In this document: one piece after another, positions 46,824 through 54,803 of the stretch
Layout of the letters: each line of letters starts with the position of its first letter
Numbering within the stretch: the first letter of the stretch is position 1
Source: Sphingomonas lycopersici
Lineage (GTDB): Bacteria; Pseudomonadota; Alphaproteobacteria; Sphingomonadales; Sphingomonadaceae
NCBI RefSeq assembly: GCF_026130605.1
Contig: NZ_JANFAU010000003.1
Coordinates: 558,001-622,000, forward strand
Direction: 5' to 3'
Length of the DNA: 64,000 nucleotides
Notes under the pieces: model-generated
What the model was told of the DNA's origin: nothing
Database searches by the model: none
Seen by the model: only the letters and a program-made list of their open reading frames with translations
Program-made: the position numbers and the translations under genes

Positions 46824-47779
46824 GCGCCGCCGCACCCGCCGCCACCGGCATGTTCGATTGCCGCGACGCTTATGTGCGCGCGGTGGAGGCGCTCGCGGCG
46901 GACGATCCGCGGATCGTCGCGGTGGTCAACGACAGCGTCGGATCGAGCAAACTCGGCAAATTCCGCAACCTGTTCCCCGATCGGCTGATCAATGTCGGCA
47001 TCGCCGAGCAGAATCTGGTCGGGGTCGGCGCGGGGCTCGCCAATGGCGGCAAGATCCCCTTCGTCAGCGGCGCCGCCTGCTTCCTTACCGCGCGGGCGCT
47101 GGAGCAGATCAAGGCCGATCTCGTCTACAGCAACGCCAATGTGAAGCTGTGCGGCATCTCCAGCGGGGTGGCCTATGGCGAATTGGGCGCGACGCATCAT
47201 TCGATCGAGGATCTCGCCTGGCTGCGCGCGATGCGCGATCTTGTCGTGATCGTGCCGTCCGATCCGGCCGAGACGGCCGCCGCGATCCGCGCTGCCGCCG
47301 CGCACCAGGGGCCGGTGTTCATCCGCATCAGCCGCATGCCCGTGCCGGGGATCGAGCATCCCGCGCCGTTCGCGATCGGCAGGGCGGAAACGTTGCGCGA
47401 CGGCAGCGACCTCACGATCATCGCCACCGGCACGTTGGTGCATCGCGCGCTCGATGCCGCGGCGACGCTAGCCGACGAAGGCGTCACGGCGCGCGTCGTC
47501 AACATGGCGACGATCGCGCCGCTCGACGAGGACGCGGTGCTCGCCGCGGCGCGCGAGACGGGCGCGATCGTCACCGCGGAGGAGCATGTCGTGCGCGGCG
47601 GGCTCGGCGGGGCGGTTGCGGAAATCGTCGCGACGCGGCATCCGGTGCCGATGCGCATCCTCGGTTTCGACGGGTTCCAGCCGACCGGCTCGGCCGAATG
47701 GCTGATGGAACGCGCCCATCTCACCGCGCCGGGAATCGCCGACGCCGCACGGGAACTCGCCGCCCGAAAGCGGGGCTGA
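46820..47779 (+). CDS. aptB: Transketolase, C-terminal subunit; candidate apulose-4-phosphate transketolase B
   Basis: Partner subunit of 319 residues. FPDRLINVGIAEQNLVGVGAGLANGGKIPFV is the conserved transketolase pyrimidine-domain segment containing the Glu that activates TPP, and VYSNANVKLCGISSGVAYGELGATHHSIEDLAWLRAM follows, then the regulatory C-domain (LTIIATGTLVHRAL, VTAEEHVVRGGLGGAVAE). The start overlaps the preceding gene, and the stop overlaps the kinase start (TGATG), so the three are made in step. Split transketolases are normal in catabolic clusters of this type. Confidence 0.85.
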   Translation: MSAAAPAATGMFDCRDAYVRAVEALAADDPRIVAVVNDSVGSSKLGKFRNLFPDRLINVGIAEQNLVGVGAGLANGGKIPFVSGAACFLTARALEQIKADLVYSNANVKLCGISSGVAYGELGATHHSIEDLAWLRAMRDLVVIVPSDPAETAAAIRAAAAHQGPVFIRISRMPVPGIEHPAPFAIGRAETLRDGSDLTIIATGTLVHRALDAAATLADEGVTARVVNMATIAPLDEDAVLAAARETGAIVTAEEHVVRGGLGGAVAEIVATRHPVPMRILGFDGFQPTGSAEWLMERAHLTAPGIADAARELAARKRG

Positions 47780-49251
47780 TGCCTCAGCCGGCGATCCTGG
47801 CGATCGATCAAGGGACGACCAACACCAAGGCGCTGCTGGTCTCCCCCGACGGCGCGATCCGCGCGCGCGCCAGCCGCCCGATGACGCTGACGCATCCGCA
47901 GCCGGGGTGGAGCGAGCAATCGGCCGATGCCATATGGGCGAGCGTCGCCGCCGCCGTCGACGAGCTTGTCACCGGCGCGCCCGACACGACGATCGCCGCG
48001 GTCGCGATCAGCAACCAGCGCGAGACGATCGTGCTGTGGGATGCGGCGACCGGCCGGCCGCTCGCCCCCGCGATCAGTTGGCAATGCCGTCGCTCGTCGG
48101 ATCGATGCGCCGTATTGCGCGCCGCCGGGCACGAGGCGATGGTGCTGGAACGCACCGGCCTTGGGCTCGACCCGCTGTTCCCGGCGGCGAAACTCGCCTG
48201 GCTGCTCGATGCGATCCCCGGCGCGCGCGATCGCGCCGCCGCCGGCGAATTGCGCGCCGGGACGGTGGATAGCTGGCTGCTGTGGAACCTGACCGGCGGG
48301 ACGGTCCATGCGACCGATCACGGCAATGCCGCGCGCACCCAGTTGCTCAACCTGCGTACGCTCGAATGGGATGCGACGCTGCTTGCGCTGTTCGGCGTGC
48401 CAAGGACGTTGCTGCCCGACCTGCGCGCCTCCGACAGCCTGTTCGGCACCGTCGCGGCCGGGCGCACCGCGCTGCCCGCCGGCATCCCGATCCACGCCGT
48501 GATGGGCGATTCGCACGCCGCGCTGTTCGGCCACGGCATCCGCGAGCCTGGCGCCGCAAAGGTAACTATCGGCACCGGATCGTCGATCATGGCGCTCACC
48601 GGCGGGCCGGTGCAATCGGCCAACGGCCTTTCGAGCACGATCGCGTGGAGCCGCGGGGATCGCGCGCATTATGCGCTCGAGGGCAATATCGCGGTTTCGG
48701 GGCATACCGCGGCCTTCGTCGCGCGGCTGCTGGGGATGGCGGACGAAGCCGCGCTGTCCGCACTTGCCGAGACGGTCGATGACAGCGGCGGGGTGGTCGT
48801 CGTCCCGGCGCTTGCTGGACTCGGCGCGCCGCATTGGCAGGATCGCGCGCGCGGGCTGATCGCGGGGATGACGCTGGGCACCACCCCGGCGCATATCGCG
48901 CGCGCCGCATTCGAGGCGATCGCGCTGCAGATCGTCGACCTGTGCCGCGCGATGGAGGCCGATCTGGGCATCACGATGCCCGCGATCTCGGTCGACGGCG
49001 GAGCGACGCGCAACGCCTTCCTGCTGCAATTGCTTGCCGATCTGCTCGATCGCGCGGTCGAACGCCGCGCGGACCCCGAGCTCAGCGCGCTGGGCGCGGC
49101 GCGGATGGCGGCCGAGGCGCTCGGTCTGCCCGCACGGCCCGCGGCTGCCGACAACCTCGAACTCTTCGTTCCCGCGATGCGCGACGACCGCCGGCAGGCC
49201 ATTCACCGCCAATGGACCGCGAGCATCCTGCAAGCGACACCACCTCTCTAA
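47779..49251 (+). CDS. aplK: FGGY-family sugar kinase, candidate apulose kinase
   Basis: Carbohydrate kinase of 490 residues. The phosphate-1 motif AIDQGTTNTKALL is at the N-terminus; ISNQRET, GDSHAALFGHGI and GTGSSIM are the glycerol-kinase-like motifs, and ISVDGGATRNAFLLQLLADLL is the adenosine motif of FGGY kinases. It would phosphorylate the ketose produced by the isomerase, giving apulose-4-phosphate in the proposed pathway. It is translationally linked to the transketolase genes and 11 bp before RibBX. By sequence alone it could also be called a glycerol- or xylulose-kinase-like protein. Confidence 0.87.
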   Translation: MPQPAILAIDQGTTNTKALLVSPDGAIRARASRPMTLTHPQPGWSEQSADAIWASVAAAVDELVTGAPDTTIAAVAISNQRETIVLWDAATGRPLAPAISWQCRRSSDRCAVLRAAGHEAMVLERTGLGLDPLFPAAKLAWLLDAIPGARDRAAAGELRAGTVDSWLLWNLTGGTVHATDHGNAARTQLLNLRTLEWDATLLALFGVPRTLLPDLRASDSLFGTVAAGRTALPAGIPIHAVMGDSHAALFGHGIREPGAAKVTIGTGSSIMALTGGPVQSANGLSSTIAWSRGDRAHYALEGNIAVSGHTAAFVARLLGMADEAALSALAETVDDSGGVVVVPALAGLGAPHWQDRARGLIAGMTLGTTPAHIARAAFEAIALQIVDLCRAMEADLGITMPAISVDGGATRNAFLLQLLADLLDRAVERRADPELSALGAARMAAEALGLPARPAAADNLELFVPAMRDDRRQAIHRQWTASILQATPPL

Positions 49252-49262
49252 AGGCTTCTCCG

Positions 49263-50336
49263 ATGATCGTTACCGCTCCCCGCTCGCCCGTCATCTCCCC
49301 GGTCGAAGACATTCTCGACGATGCCCGCAATGGCCGGATGGTCATTCTGGTCGACGACGAGGATCGCGAGAATGAGGGCGATCTGATCATTCCTGCGCAA
49401 TTATGCACGCCGCAGGCCATTGCCTTCATGGCGGTGCACGGTCGCGGGCTGATCTGCCTGACGCTCACCGAAGCGCGCGTCCGCGCGCTCGGGCTAGCGC
49501 CGATGGTGCGCCACAACGGCACGCGCCACGGCACCGCCTTCACCGCGTCGATCGAGGCGCGACACGGCATCGACACCGGCATTTCCGCCGCCGATCGCGC
49601 GCGGACCGTGGCGGTGGCGATCGACGCGGCCAATGGCGCCGACGCGATCGTCACGCCGGGGCATATGTTCCCGCTGATCGCGCGTGACGGCGGGGTGCTG
49701 GTGCGCGCCGGCCATACCGAGGCGGCGGTGGACATCGCCCGGCTCGCCGGCCTCAACCCGTCCGGCGTGATCTGCGAGGTGATGAACGACGACGGGACGA
49801 TGGCGCGGCTCGACGATCTCGTCGCCTTCGGCGCGAAGCACGGCATCAGGATCGGGACGATCCGCGACCTGATTGCCTATCGCCGCCGCCACGACAATCT
49901 CGTCGAGCGGATCGACGAAGAGCCGTTCGACTCGCGCTGGGGCGGCGCCTGGAAGGCGATCACCTATCGCAACCGCCTCGACGGCACCGCGATCCTGGCG
50001 CTGGTGAAGGGCCGCCTCGTCTCGCCGGCGCCGACGCTGGTGCGGATGCACCGCTCTGATCCGTTGACCGACATTCTCGGCGGCACGGGCGATTATGCCG
50101 ACGCCGTCGAGCGCGCGATGCGCGCGATCGACGAGGCAGAGGCGGGCGTGCTGGTCCTGCTCGACAACGGAAGCCGGCCGCGCGAGGCCGATGGCGAGTT
50201 GCGCGAATATGGCATCGGCGCGCAGGTGCTCGCCGACCTCGGCATTCACGACATTGTCCTGCTGACGCGCGGCCACCGCGATCTGATCGGCCTCGAAGGC
50301 TATGGCCTGAAAATCGTCGAGGAACGCCGGTTCTGA
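49263..50336 (+). CDS. RibBX-type 3,4-dihydroxy-2-butanone-4-phosphate synthase with degenerate GTP cyclohydrolase II domain
   Basis: Protein of 357 residues. The RibB domain has the catalytic acidic loop VDDEDRENEGDLI, CLTLTEARVRALGL, GTAFTASIEARHGIDTGISAADRA and TPGHMFPLIARDGGVLVRAGHTEAAVDI, all intact. The second half follows the RibA (GTP cyclohydrolase II) fold, but the zinc Cys residues and the GTP-binding motif are missing (LVRMHRSDPLTDILGG replaces the canonical segment), which is the RibBX form described in Proteobacteria. It converts ribulose-5-phosphate to DHBP plus formate for riboflavin. It is unusual as the last gene of a sugar-catabolic operon. Confidence 0.85.
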   Translation: MIVTAPRSPVISPVEDILDDARNGRMVILVDDEDRENEGDLIIPAQLCTPQAIAFMAVHGRGLICLTLTEARVRALGLAPMVRHNGTRHGTAFTASIEARHGIDTGISAADRARTVAVAIDAANGADAIVTPGHMFPLIARDGGVLVRAGHTEAAVDIARLAGLNPSGVICEVMNDDGTMARLDDLVAFGAKHGIRIGTIRDLIAYRRRHDNLVERIDEEPFDSRWGGAWKAITYRNRLDGTAILALVKGRLVSPAPTLVRMHRSDPLTDILGGTGDYADAVERAMRAIDEAEAGVLVLLDNGSRPREADGELREYGIGAQVLADLGIHDIVLLTRGHRDLIGLEGYGLKIVEERRF

Positions 50337-50368
50337 CCGTCTAGGCGCCGCGCACGAAATGTGATCCA

Positions 50369-50414
50369 CCCCGGCGAAGGCGGGGCCCCAGTCTGGGCTC
50401 CCGCCTTCGCGGGG
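50369..50414. repeat. GC-rich palindromic repeat element, copy 2
   Basis: A nearly perfect hairpin with arms of 22-23 bases (left arm begins CCCCGGCGAAGGCGGG, right arm ends CCCGCCTTCGCGGGG) and almost no loop. It shares the core CCCCGGCGAAGGC with the element at 9114-9176. It lies 33 bp after the RibBX stop, in the gap before the convergent DUF1593 gene, where it may also stop transcription. Confidence 0.7.
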
Positions 50415-50447
50415 ACACAAGGGCAATCCAATTAAATGGACGATGCT

Positions 50448-51893
50448 CTACGGAAGGACGCTGATGATCGCCCGACGATAACTGGTCAGCGCCGGTTCGC
50501 CCGAATCGGTGACCTCGAGGATCACATGATAGGCAAGCGGGGTGCTGGGAACCGGGACATTGGCCGCGGCGATCTTGAACGCGGGCACCGAAAATTGCGC
50601 TTCCGGGGTGTCCGCACCCGCGATCACCAGCTTCGGCGTGGGGATCCCGGGCGCGCCGCTGGGCTCGGCATATTGCCACCAGCGATAGGTAAGTCGATCC
50701 CCGTCGCGGTCGCGGGTTCCCGCCGCCGACAGGCGAACCGTCGCCCCCGACTTCACCGATATCATGACGGGCGCAAGCCCGCGCTCGCCGTTCAGCACCA
50801 CCTCCGGATTATGGTTGGCGCGCTTCACTTCGGGCGACAGCGTCCAGGCGATGCGCGCGACGAAATCGTTCTGGAATGCCGGTCGCCAGCGGAAGATCGT
50901 CGCCTGGCTGCTCATCCAGCTTTTGCCGCTCGGATCGGCGTAGAGATCCTGCGCATCCGCGCGATGCCCAGCGCCCTCATAGACCGGCAGGTAACGCCCG
51001 CCCCAGCCACCCCATTCCGGATGCTCCGGATCGTTCAGCCCGTTGCGGATCAGCCCGAGGAAGGAGGGCGTATCCCCCTCCATGATAAAAGCGTGCGGCG
51101 GATAGAGCCGGCCCAGCGCGCCACGGCGGATATGCGTTTCCAGCCAGGCGTTGGTCACCGTCTCGGCGGCGGGCCATTTCTGTTCGAGAAACAGATCACC
51201 GGAAATGCCGGTCCACGCCGCCAAGCCATATTGGCCCCAGCCGTGGACGCTCGCGATCCAGAACAGGTCGGGAAAATTCCGCCGAATCCACGGGCCGCAA
51301 TCGTCCTGATCGGAAATCGAATAAGCGCGGATCTTGGCGACGAAGGCATCCACCTGCGCCGGCGTGCGCGTGCGGCGCACGGTCCATAGCGCCTGCGCCA
51401 GATCCGCCGCGCCGCCCCACATCGGGATATAGATGGGGCGTGGATCGGGCCGGTCGACCACCTCGATGATGCGGCGCGATCCATCGGTGTCCTTGCCGTC
51501 GCCGACGGCGCGCATGCCATAGTCGGCCACCCCGGCGCGCACCACCGCCTTCAACGCGGCCGGCGCCGGATAGCCGTCCGCATGACGCCGCAGATTGGCG
51601 AGCACCTGCGCATAGCCGTCGATCCGCTCGTTCAGCAATTGCGGCTGGACGCGGGTGCGCTGCCAGGTCGAGGTGACGGCCACCAGCCCCTCGATGTCGA
51701 ATTCGTTGGCATAGAGCAGAAGGCGGACGAACGATTCCGAATCGTCGGGCTCGTTGCCGATATCGGTCAACACCAGCACGCGCGGCTTGGGATCGGGCGC
51801 CGCGGCGGCGGCAGCGCCGCCGATCGCCAGCGCCACGCCCGCGAGCAGGTGGCAGATCTTGCGAACCGACCCCGAAATCTGGCTCATGTTCAT
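50448..51893 (-). CDS. Secreted DUF1593 (Sde182 nucleoside-hydrolase-like) protein, copy A
   Basis: Exported protein of 481 residues. A signal peptide (HLLAGVALAIGGAAAAAA) is followed by an N-terminal nucleoside-hydrolase-like domain: RVLVLTDIGNEPDDSESFVRLLLYANEFD supplies the Asp cluster that binds calcium and ribose in nucleoside hydrolases, and PIYIPMWGGAADLAQAL is another landmark. A C-terminal beta-domain (NHNPEVVLNGERG, DRDGDRLTYRWWQY) looks carbohydrate-binding. The family is uncharacterised enzymatically. It follows the TonB receptor gene across a terminator-like hairpin. ATG 51893 is used; ATG 51887 has better spacing from GAGAG and would shorten it by two residues. Confidence 0.85.
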   Translation of the reverse strand: MNMSQISGSVRKICHLLAGVALAIGGAAAAAAPDPKPRVLVLTDIGNEPDDSESFVRLLLYANEFDIEGLVAVTSTWQRTRVQPQLLNERIDGYAQVLANLRRHADGYPAPAALKAVVRAGVADYGMRAVGDGKDTDGSRRIIEVVDRPDPRPIYIPMWGGAADLAQALWTVRRTRTPAQVDAFVAKIRAYSISDQDDCGPWIRRNFPDLFWIASVHGWGQYGLAAWTGISGDLFLEQKWPAAETVTNAWLETHIRRGALGRLYPPHAFIMEGDTPSFLGLIRNGLNDPEHPEWGGWGGRYLPVYEGAGHRADAQDLYADPSGKSWMSSQATIFRWRPAFQNDFVARIAWTLSPEVKRANHNPEVVLNGERGLAPVMISVKSGATVRLSAAGTRDRDGDRLTYRWWQYAEPSGAPGIPTPKLVIAGADTPEAQFSVPAFKIAAANVPVPSTPLAYHVILEVTDSGEPALTSYRRAIISVLP

Positions 51894-51911
51894 CTCTCGC
51901 GCGATGGGAAC

Positions 51912-51950
51912 AAAAAAGTCCCGTGGGCACCGGAAATGGTGCCCACGGGA
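51912..51950 (-). terminator. Intrinsic terminator/attenuator between the TonB receptor and DUF1593 copy A
   Basis: Read on the minus strand after the receptor stop, a perfect 13-bp stem (TCCCGTGGGCACC / GGTGCCCACGGGA) with a 6-nt loop is followed by six T residues (51917-51912). The DUF1593 start lies only 18 nt beyond the T run, leaving no room for a promoter. The hairpin therefore probably attenuates, rather than fully separates, expression of the two genes. Confidence 0.75.
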
Positions 51951-51961
51951 AGGGAGGAGCA

Positions 51962-54595
51962 CTAGAATTTGGTGCGGATACCGAATTGGAACAGCCGGCC
52001 AAGCGTCGAGCCATTGGCATAGCCATTGGTCGCGTTGCGCCACGGCGGGTTCTGATCGAACAGATTGTCGACATTGAGCGTCAGCGAGGTCGCCTTGAGC
52101 ACGCCGAGTTTCTCCAGGTCGAGCGCGAAATAGAGATCGACCGTATCGAAATTCCCGACGTGATTTTGCGTTGCGTCGAACTGGATCGGGTAGCCGCCGC
52201 TATGGCTAAGCTGCACCCGCCCGGTGACCGGCCCCGCCTCCGCGCCGAGCGCGGCGATGAAGCTGAAGCGGCTGACGCCATTGTCCAACTGCTCGATATA
52301 GATGCCGTTGTTGGACGGGCTGGACCGGCGATGCAGCGTATAGGTGCCGCCGAAGCTGGCGTTAATCGATCCGAAGCCGGTCGCCTGATTCAGCCGGACG
52401 TTGAAATCGATGCCATCCTGCAACAACCGGCCGCGGTTGTAGCGCCGCAGATCGAGCACCGCATAAGGCGTGCCGAAATTGCCGTAGAGGAACCCCAGCG
52501 ACGGGAAGTTGTCCGGCCGCAAACCGCCCGAAAAAGCGTTCACCTGCGCGATCGTCGGATTGCGGATGAAGAACGGCGCGTTCTGCGGATCGCCGTACCA
52601 GGCGGTCGATCCGCCGACCAGACCGCCGGCATTGACGCTGATGATATTGGTGAAATCGATGTTGTAATAGGTCGCACTCACCGTCAGCGCGGGGAAGAAG
52701 GACGGGTTGATGTCCGCCCCCAACGACCAGGTATGCGCGGTTTCCGGCTTCAGCGTCGAACTGCCGCCGGAAATCCAGATCAGCGGCGCGCCCGCGGTAT
52801 AGCCGACGCCGGTGGTAAAGGAGATGCGCGAATCGACCGCACCCACCGTATCCGCCAGGCTGGGCGCGTGGAACGACGTGCCCCAGTTGCCGCGAATGGT
52901 GACCCCATCGATCGGCTTGTAATTGAAGCCGATCTTGGGGTTGGTCGTCCCGCCGACATCGTCGTAATGATCATAGCGGACCGAACCGGTCAGATCGAGC
53001 GCGCGGACCCCGACGAACCCATTCGCTTCTCCGAAGATCGGCACGAAGACCTCGCCGAAGACCGAGGCGACGTTGCGCGAACCGGTTGCCGAATTGCGGA
53101 ACGGCGCCGCGGCGGAGCCGAACGCGATATTCGCCGCGATCTTCTCGAAATGATATTCGCCGCCCACCGCCAGTTTCACGTCGCCCCCAGGCAAGGTCAG
53201 CAGCCTCCCGTCCGCGACGAGCCGCGCCTCGGCGAGATCCTGCTTCGCCTGGGAGAAATTGCGTGCGTCGCGGATCGCGGTCAGCACCGCGGCATTGGTC
53301 TGCGCCACGTTATAGGGATTGAGCGCGGTCGCGGTAGTGGTGCCGGCCAGCGCGCTCGCGATATTGCCGGCGTTGGCCTGATATTCGATCGTCTCGTTAT
53401 AGCTGTGGCCGTAATTGGCGAGGCCGCGCACATGCCACCCGCCGCCGAGATCGGCGTCGAACGTCGGCGTGATGCCCCATGAATCGAACCGCGCCGGGCT
53501 GGCGATGCCATTGCCGAAAACCGGCGCGAAATCGAACGTCACGCGCTGGCTGGTCTCGCTGCCGATCGGCCGGAAATAGGGGTTGGCGCTGGTAATCGTT
53601 CCGCTGCCGGCGAGCGTCGCCTGCATGATGCTGGTTTCGCGCCGCGAATAATAAGCGGTGATATTGGTCGAGATGCTGCTGCTGAGCTGCTGATCGAGCG
53701 TCGCGAACACGGTGTGCCGGTTCTCGCGCGGATAGATATCGGCATATCTGTTGGTGCTACAGCGATTGGGCGCGCCCGCGGTGTTGCCGGGAAGCGGATA
53801 AAAGGTCGATCCGATCTGGATATTGCCCGGTGTGCAGTTGAAGCTGCGATTGTCCGCGCCGCCGTGCGCCCGGAAATCCTGGGTGACATAATCGCGCTCG
53901 TAACCCTGCACATTATTGTGCCAGGCATAAGCATAGGACACCATCAGCGAGCCGGAGCCCCAATCCTTGCCCGCGGTGATGTTGGTATCGAACGTATTAT
54001 ATCCGGCGGCGAAGCCGTAACGCGCGTTCGCCTCGATCCCGTTCATGCGCTTGCGGGTGATGAAATTGATCACGCCGCCGATCGCATCGGAGCCGTAGAT
54101 CGACGAGCCCCCGTCGGGAATCACCTCGACGCGCTGGATCATGCCCGGGGGGATGATCTGCGGATCGACATAGGTCTGCAGGATGCCTTGCCCGACGACG
54201 CGATGGCCGTTGATCAGGGTGAGCGTCGTCGTCCCGCCGGATGCGCCGAGGTTGCGCAAATTGGTCTGCACGATCGGCTGGCCGAACCCTGCCGTCCCGG
54301 TCGGGATCGTGTTGAAATTGCTTACCTGCGGAATCGTCGCGAGCAGATCGTTAGACGATTGCGCGCCCGTTGCGGTCACATCCTCGCGCGATACACCGAT
54401 CACGTTGGTGCCGACCGGCGCGATCCCGCGCAGCAGCGTGCCGGTGACGACGATTTCGGGGGCGTCGCTTTGGCTGCCCTGTGGCTTGGCGGCGGGCAGT
54501 TCATCCTGCGCGGGCGCGGTCTGCGCCGAGGCGGCACCGGCCCAGCCGAGAATGAGCGCCAGCGCGCTTGCCGTGCCGAGCGCGGTACGCCGCAT
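51962..54595 (-). CDS. TonB-dependent receptor of the sugar regulon
   Basis: Outer-membrane receptor of 877 residues. Signal peptide MRRTALGTASALALILGWAGAASA, then a plug domain with EIVVTGTLLRG, RNLGASGGTTTLTLINGHRVVGQG and IQRVEVIPDGGSSIYGSDAIGGVINFITRK, and a barrel ending in FGIRTKF. This plug type is common in sphingomonad and Xanthomonas-type receptors for plant glycans or aromatics. The frame opens further upstream, but the signal peptide starts at ATG 54595. It is divergent from the carboxylesterase gene over 208 bp holding the regulon motif at 54727, and lies 5' of DUF1593 copy A. Confidence 0.93.
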   Translation of the reverse strand: MRRTALGTASALALILGWAGAASAQTAPAQDELPAAKPQGSQSDAPEIVVTGTLLRGIAPVGTNVIGVSREDVTATGAQSSNDLLATIPQVSNFNTIPTGTAGFGQPIVQTNLRNLGASGGTTTLTLINGHRVVGQGILQTYVDPQIIPPGMIQRVEVIPDGGSSIYGSDAIGGVINFITRKRMNGIEANARYGFAAGYNTFDTNITAGKDWGSGSLMVSYAYAWHNNVQGYERDYVTQDFRAHGGADNRSFNCTPGNIQIGSTFYPLPGNTAGAPNRCSTNRYADIYPRENRHTVFATLDQQLSSSISTNITAYYSRRETSIMQATLAGSGTITSANPYFRPIGSETSQRVTFDFAPVFGNGIASPARFDSWGITPTFDADLGGGWHVRGLANYGHSYNETIEYQANAGNIASALAGTTTATALNPYNVAQTNAAVLTAIRDARNFSQAKQDLAEARLVADGRLLTLPGGDVKLAVGGEYHFEKIAANIAFGSAAAPFRNSATGSRNVASVFGEVFVPIFGEANGFVGVRALDLTGSVRYDHYDDVGGTTNPKIGFNYKPIDGVTIRGNWGTSFHAPSLADTVGAVDSRISFTTGVGYTAGAPLIWISGGSSTLKPETAHTWSLGADINPSFFPALTVSATYYNIDFTNIISVNAGGLVGGSTAWYGDPQNAPFFIRNPTIAQVNAFSGGLRPDNFPSLGFLYGNFGTPYAVLDLRRYNRGRLLQDGIDFNVRLNQATGFGSINASFGGTYTLHRRSSPSNNGIYIEQLDNGVSRFSFIAALGAEAGPVTGRVQLSHSGGYPIQFDATQNHVGNFDTVDLYFALDLEKLGVLKATSLTLNVDNLFDQNPPWRNATNGYANGSTLGRLFQFGIRTKF

Positions 54596-54726
54596 TGCGA
54601 TTTCTTTCACTGATTTATCCCCTCTCCTGATTGATCCGCCCGCACGATTTGCGGCACGAATCTGTCGCCCGAGCACGACGATCGGCTTCGCCTCATAGCG
54701 GCACGAACTACGGATAGCAATTGACT

Positions 54727-54743
54727 ACTTTCGATTATCTTCA
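54727..54743 (+). promoter_or_regulatory. Regulon operator, site 2 (TonB receptor/esterase divergent promoter)
   Basis: ACTTTCGATTATCTTCA. The first 16 bases are identical to those of site 1 (45910-45895, minus strand), 8.8 kb away. It lies 61 bp before the carboxylesterase start and in the only space available for the receptor promoter, so it can control both. This AT-rich exact match between two non-coding regions is unlikely by chance. Confidence 0.65.
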
Positions 54744-54803
54744 TATCAAAAATAGAACGACGGGAAACGACAGGCAGGAATCCGCGTGCAGGAGGGGTAT
54801 TCG

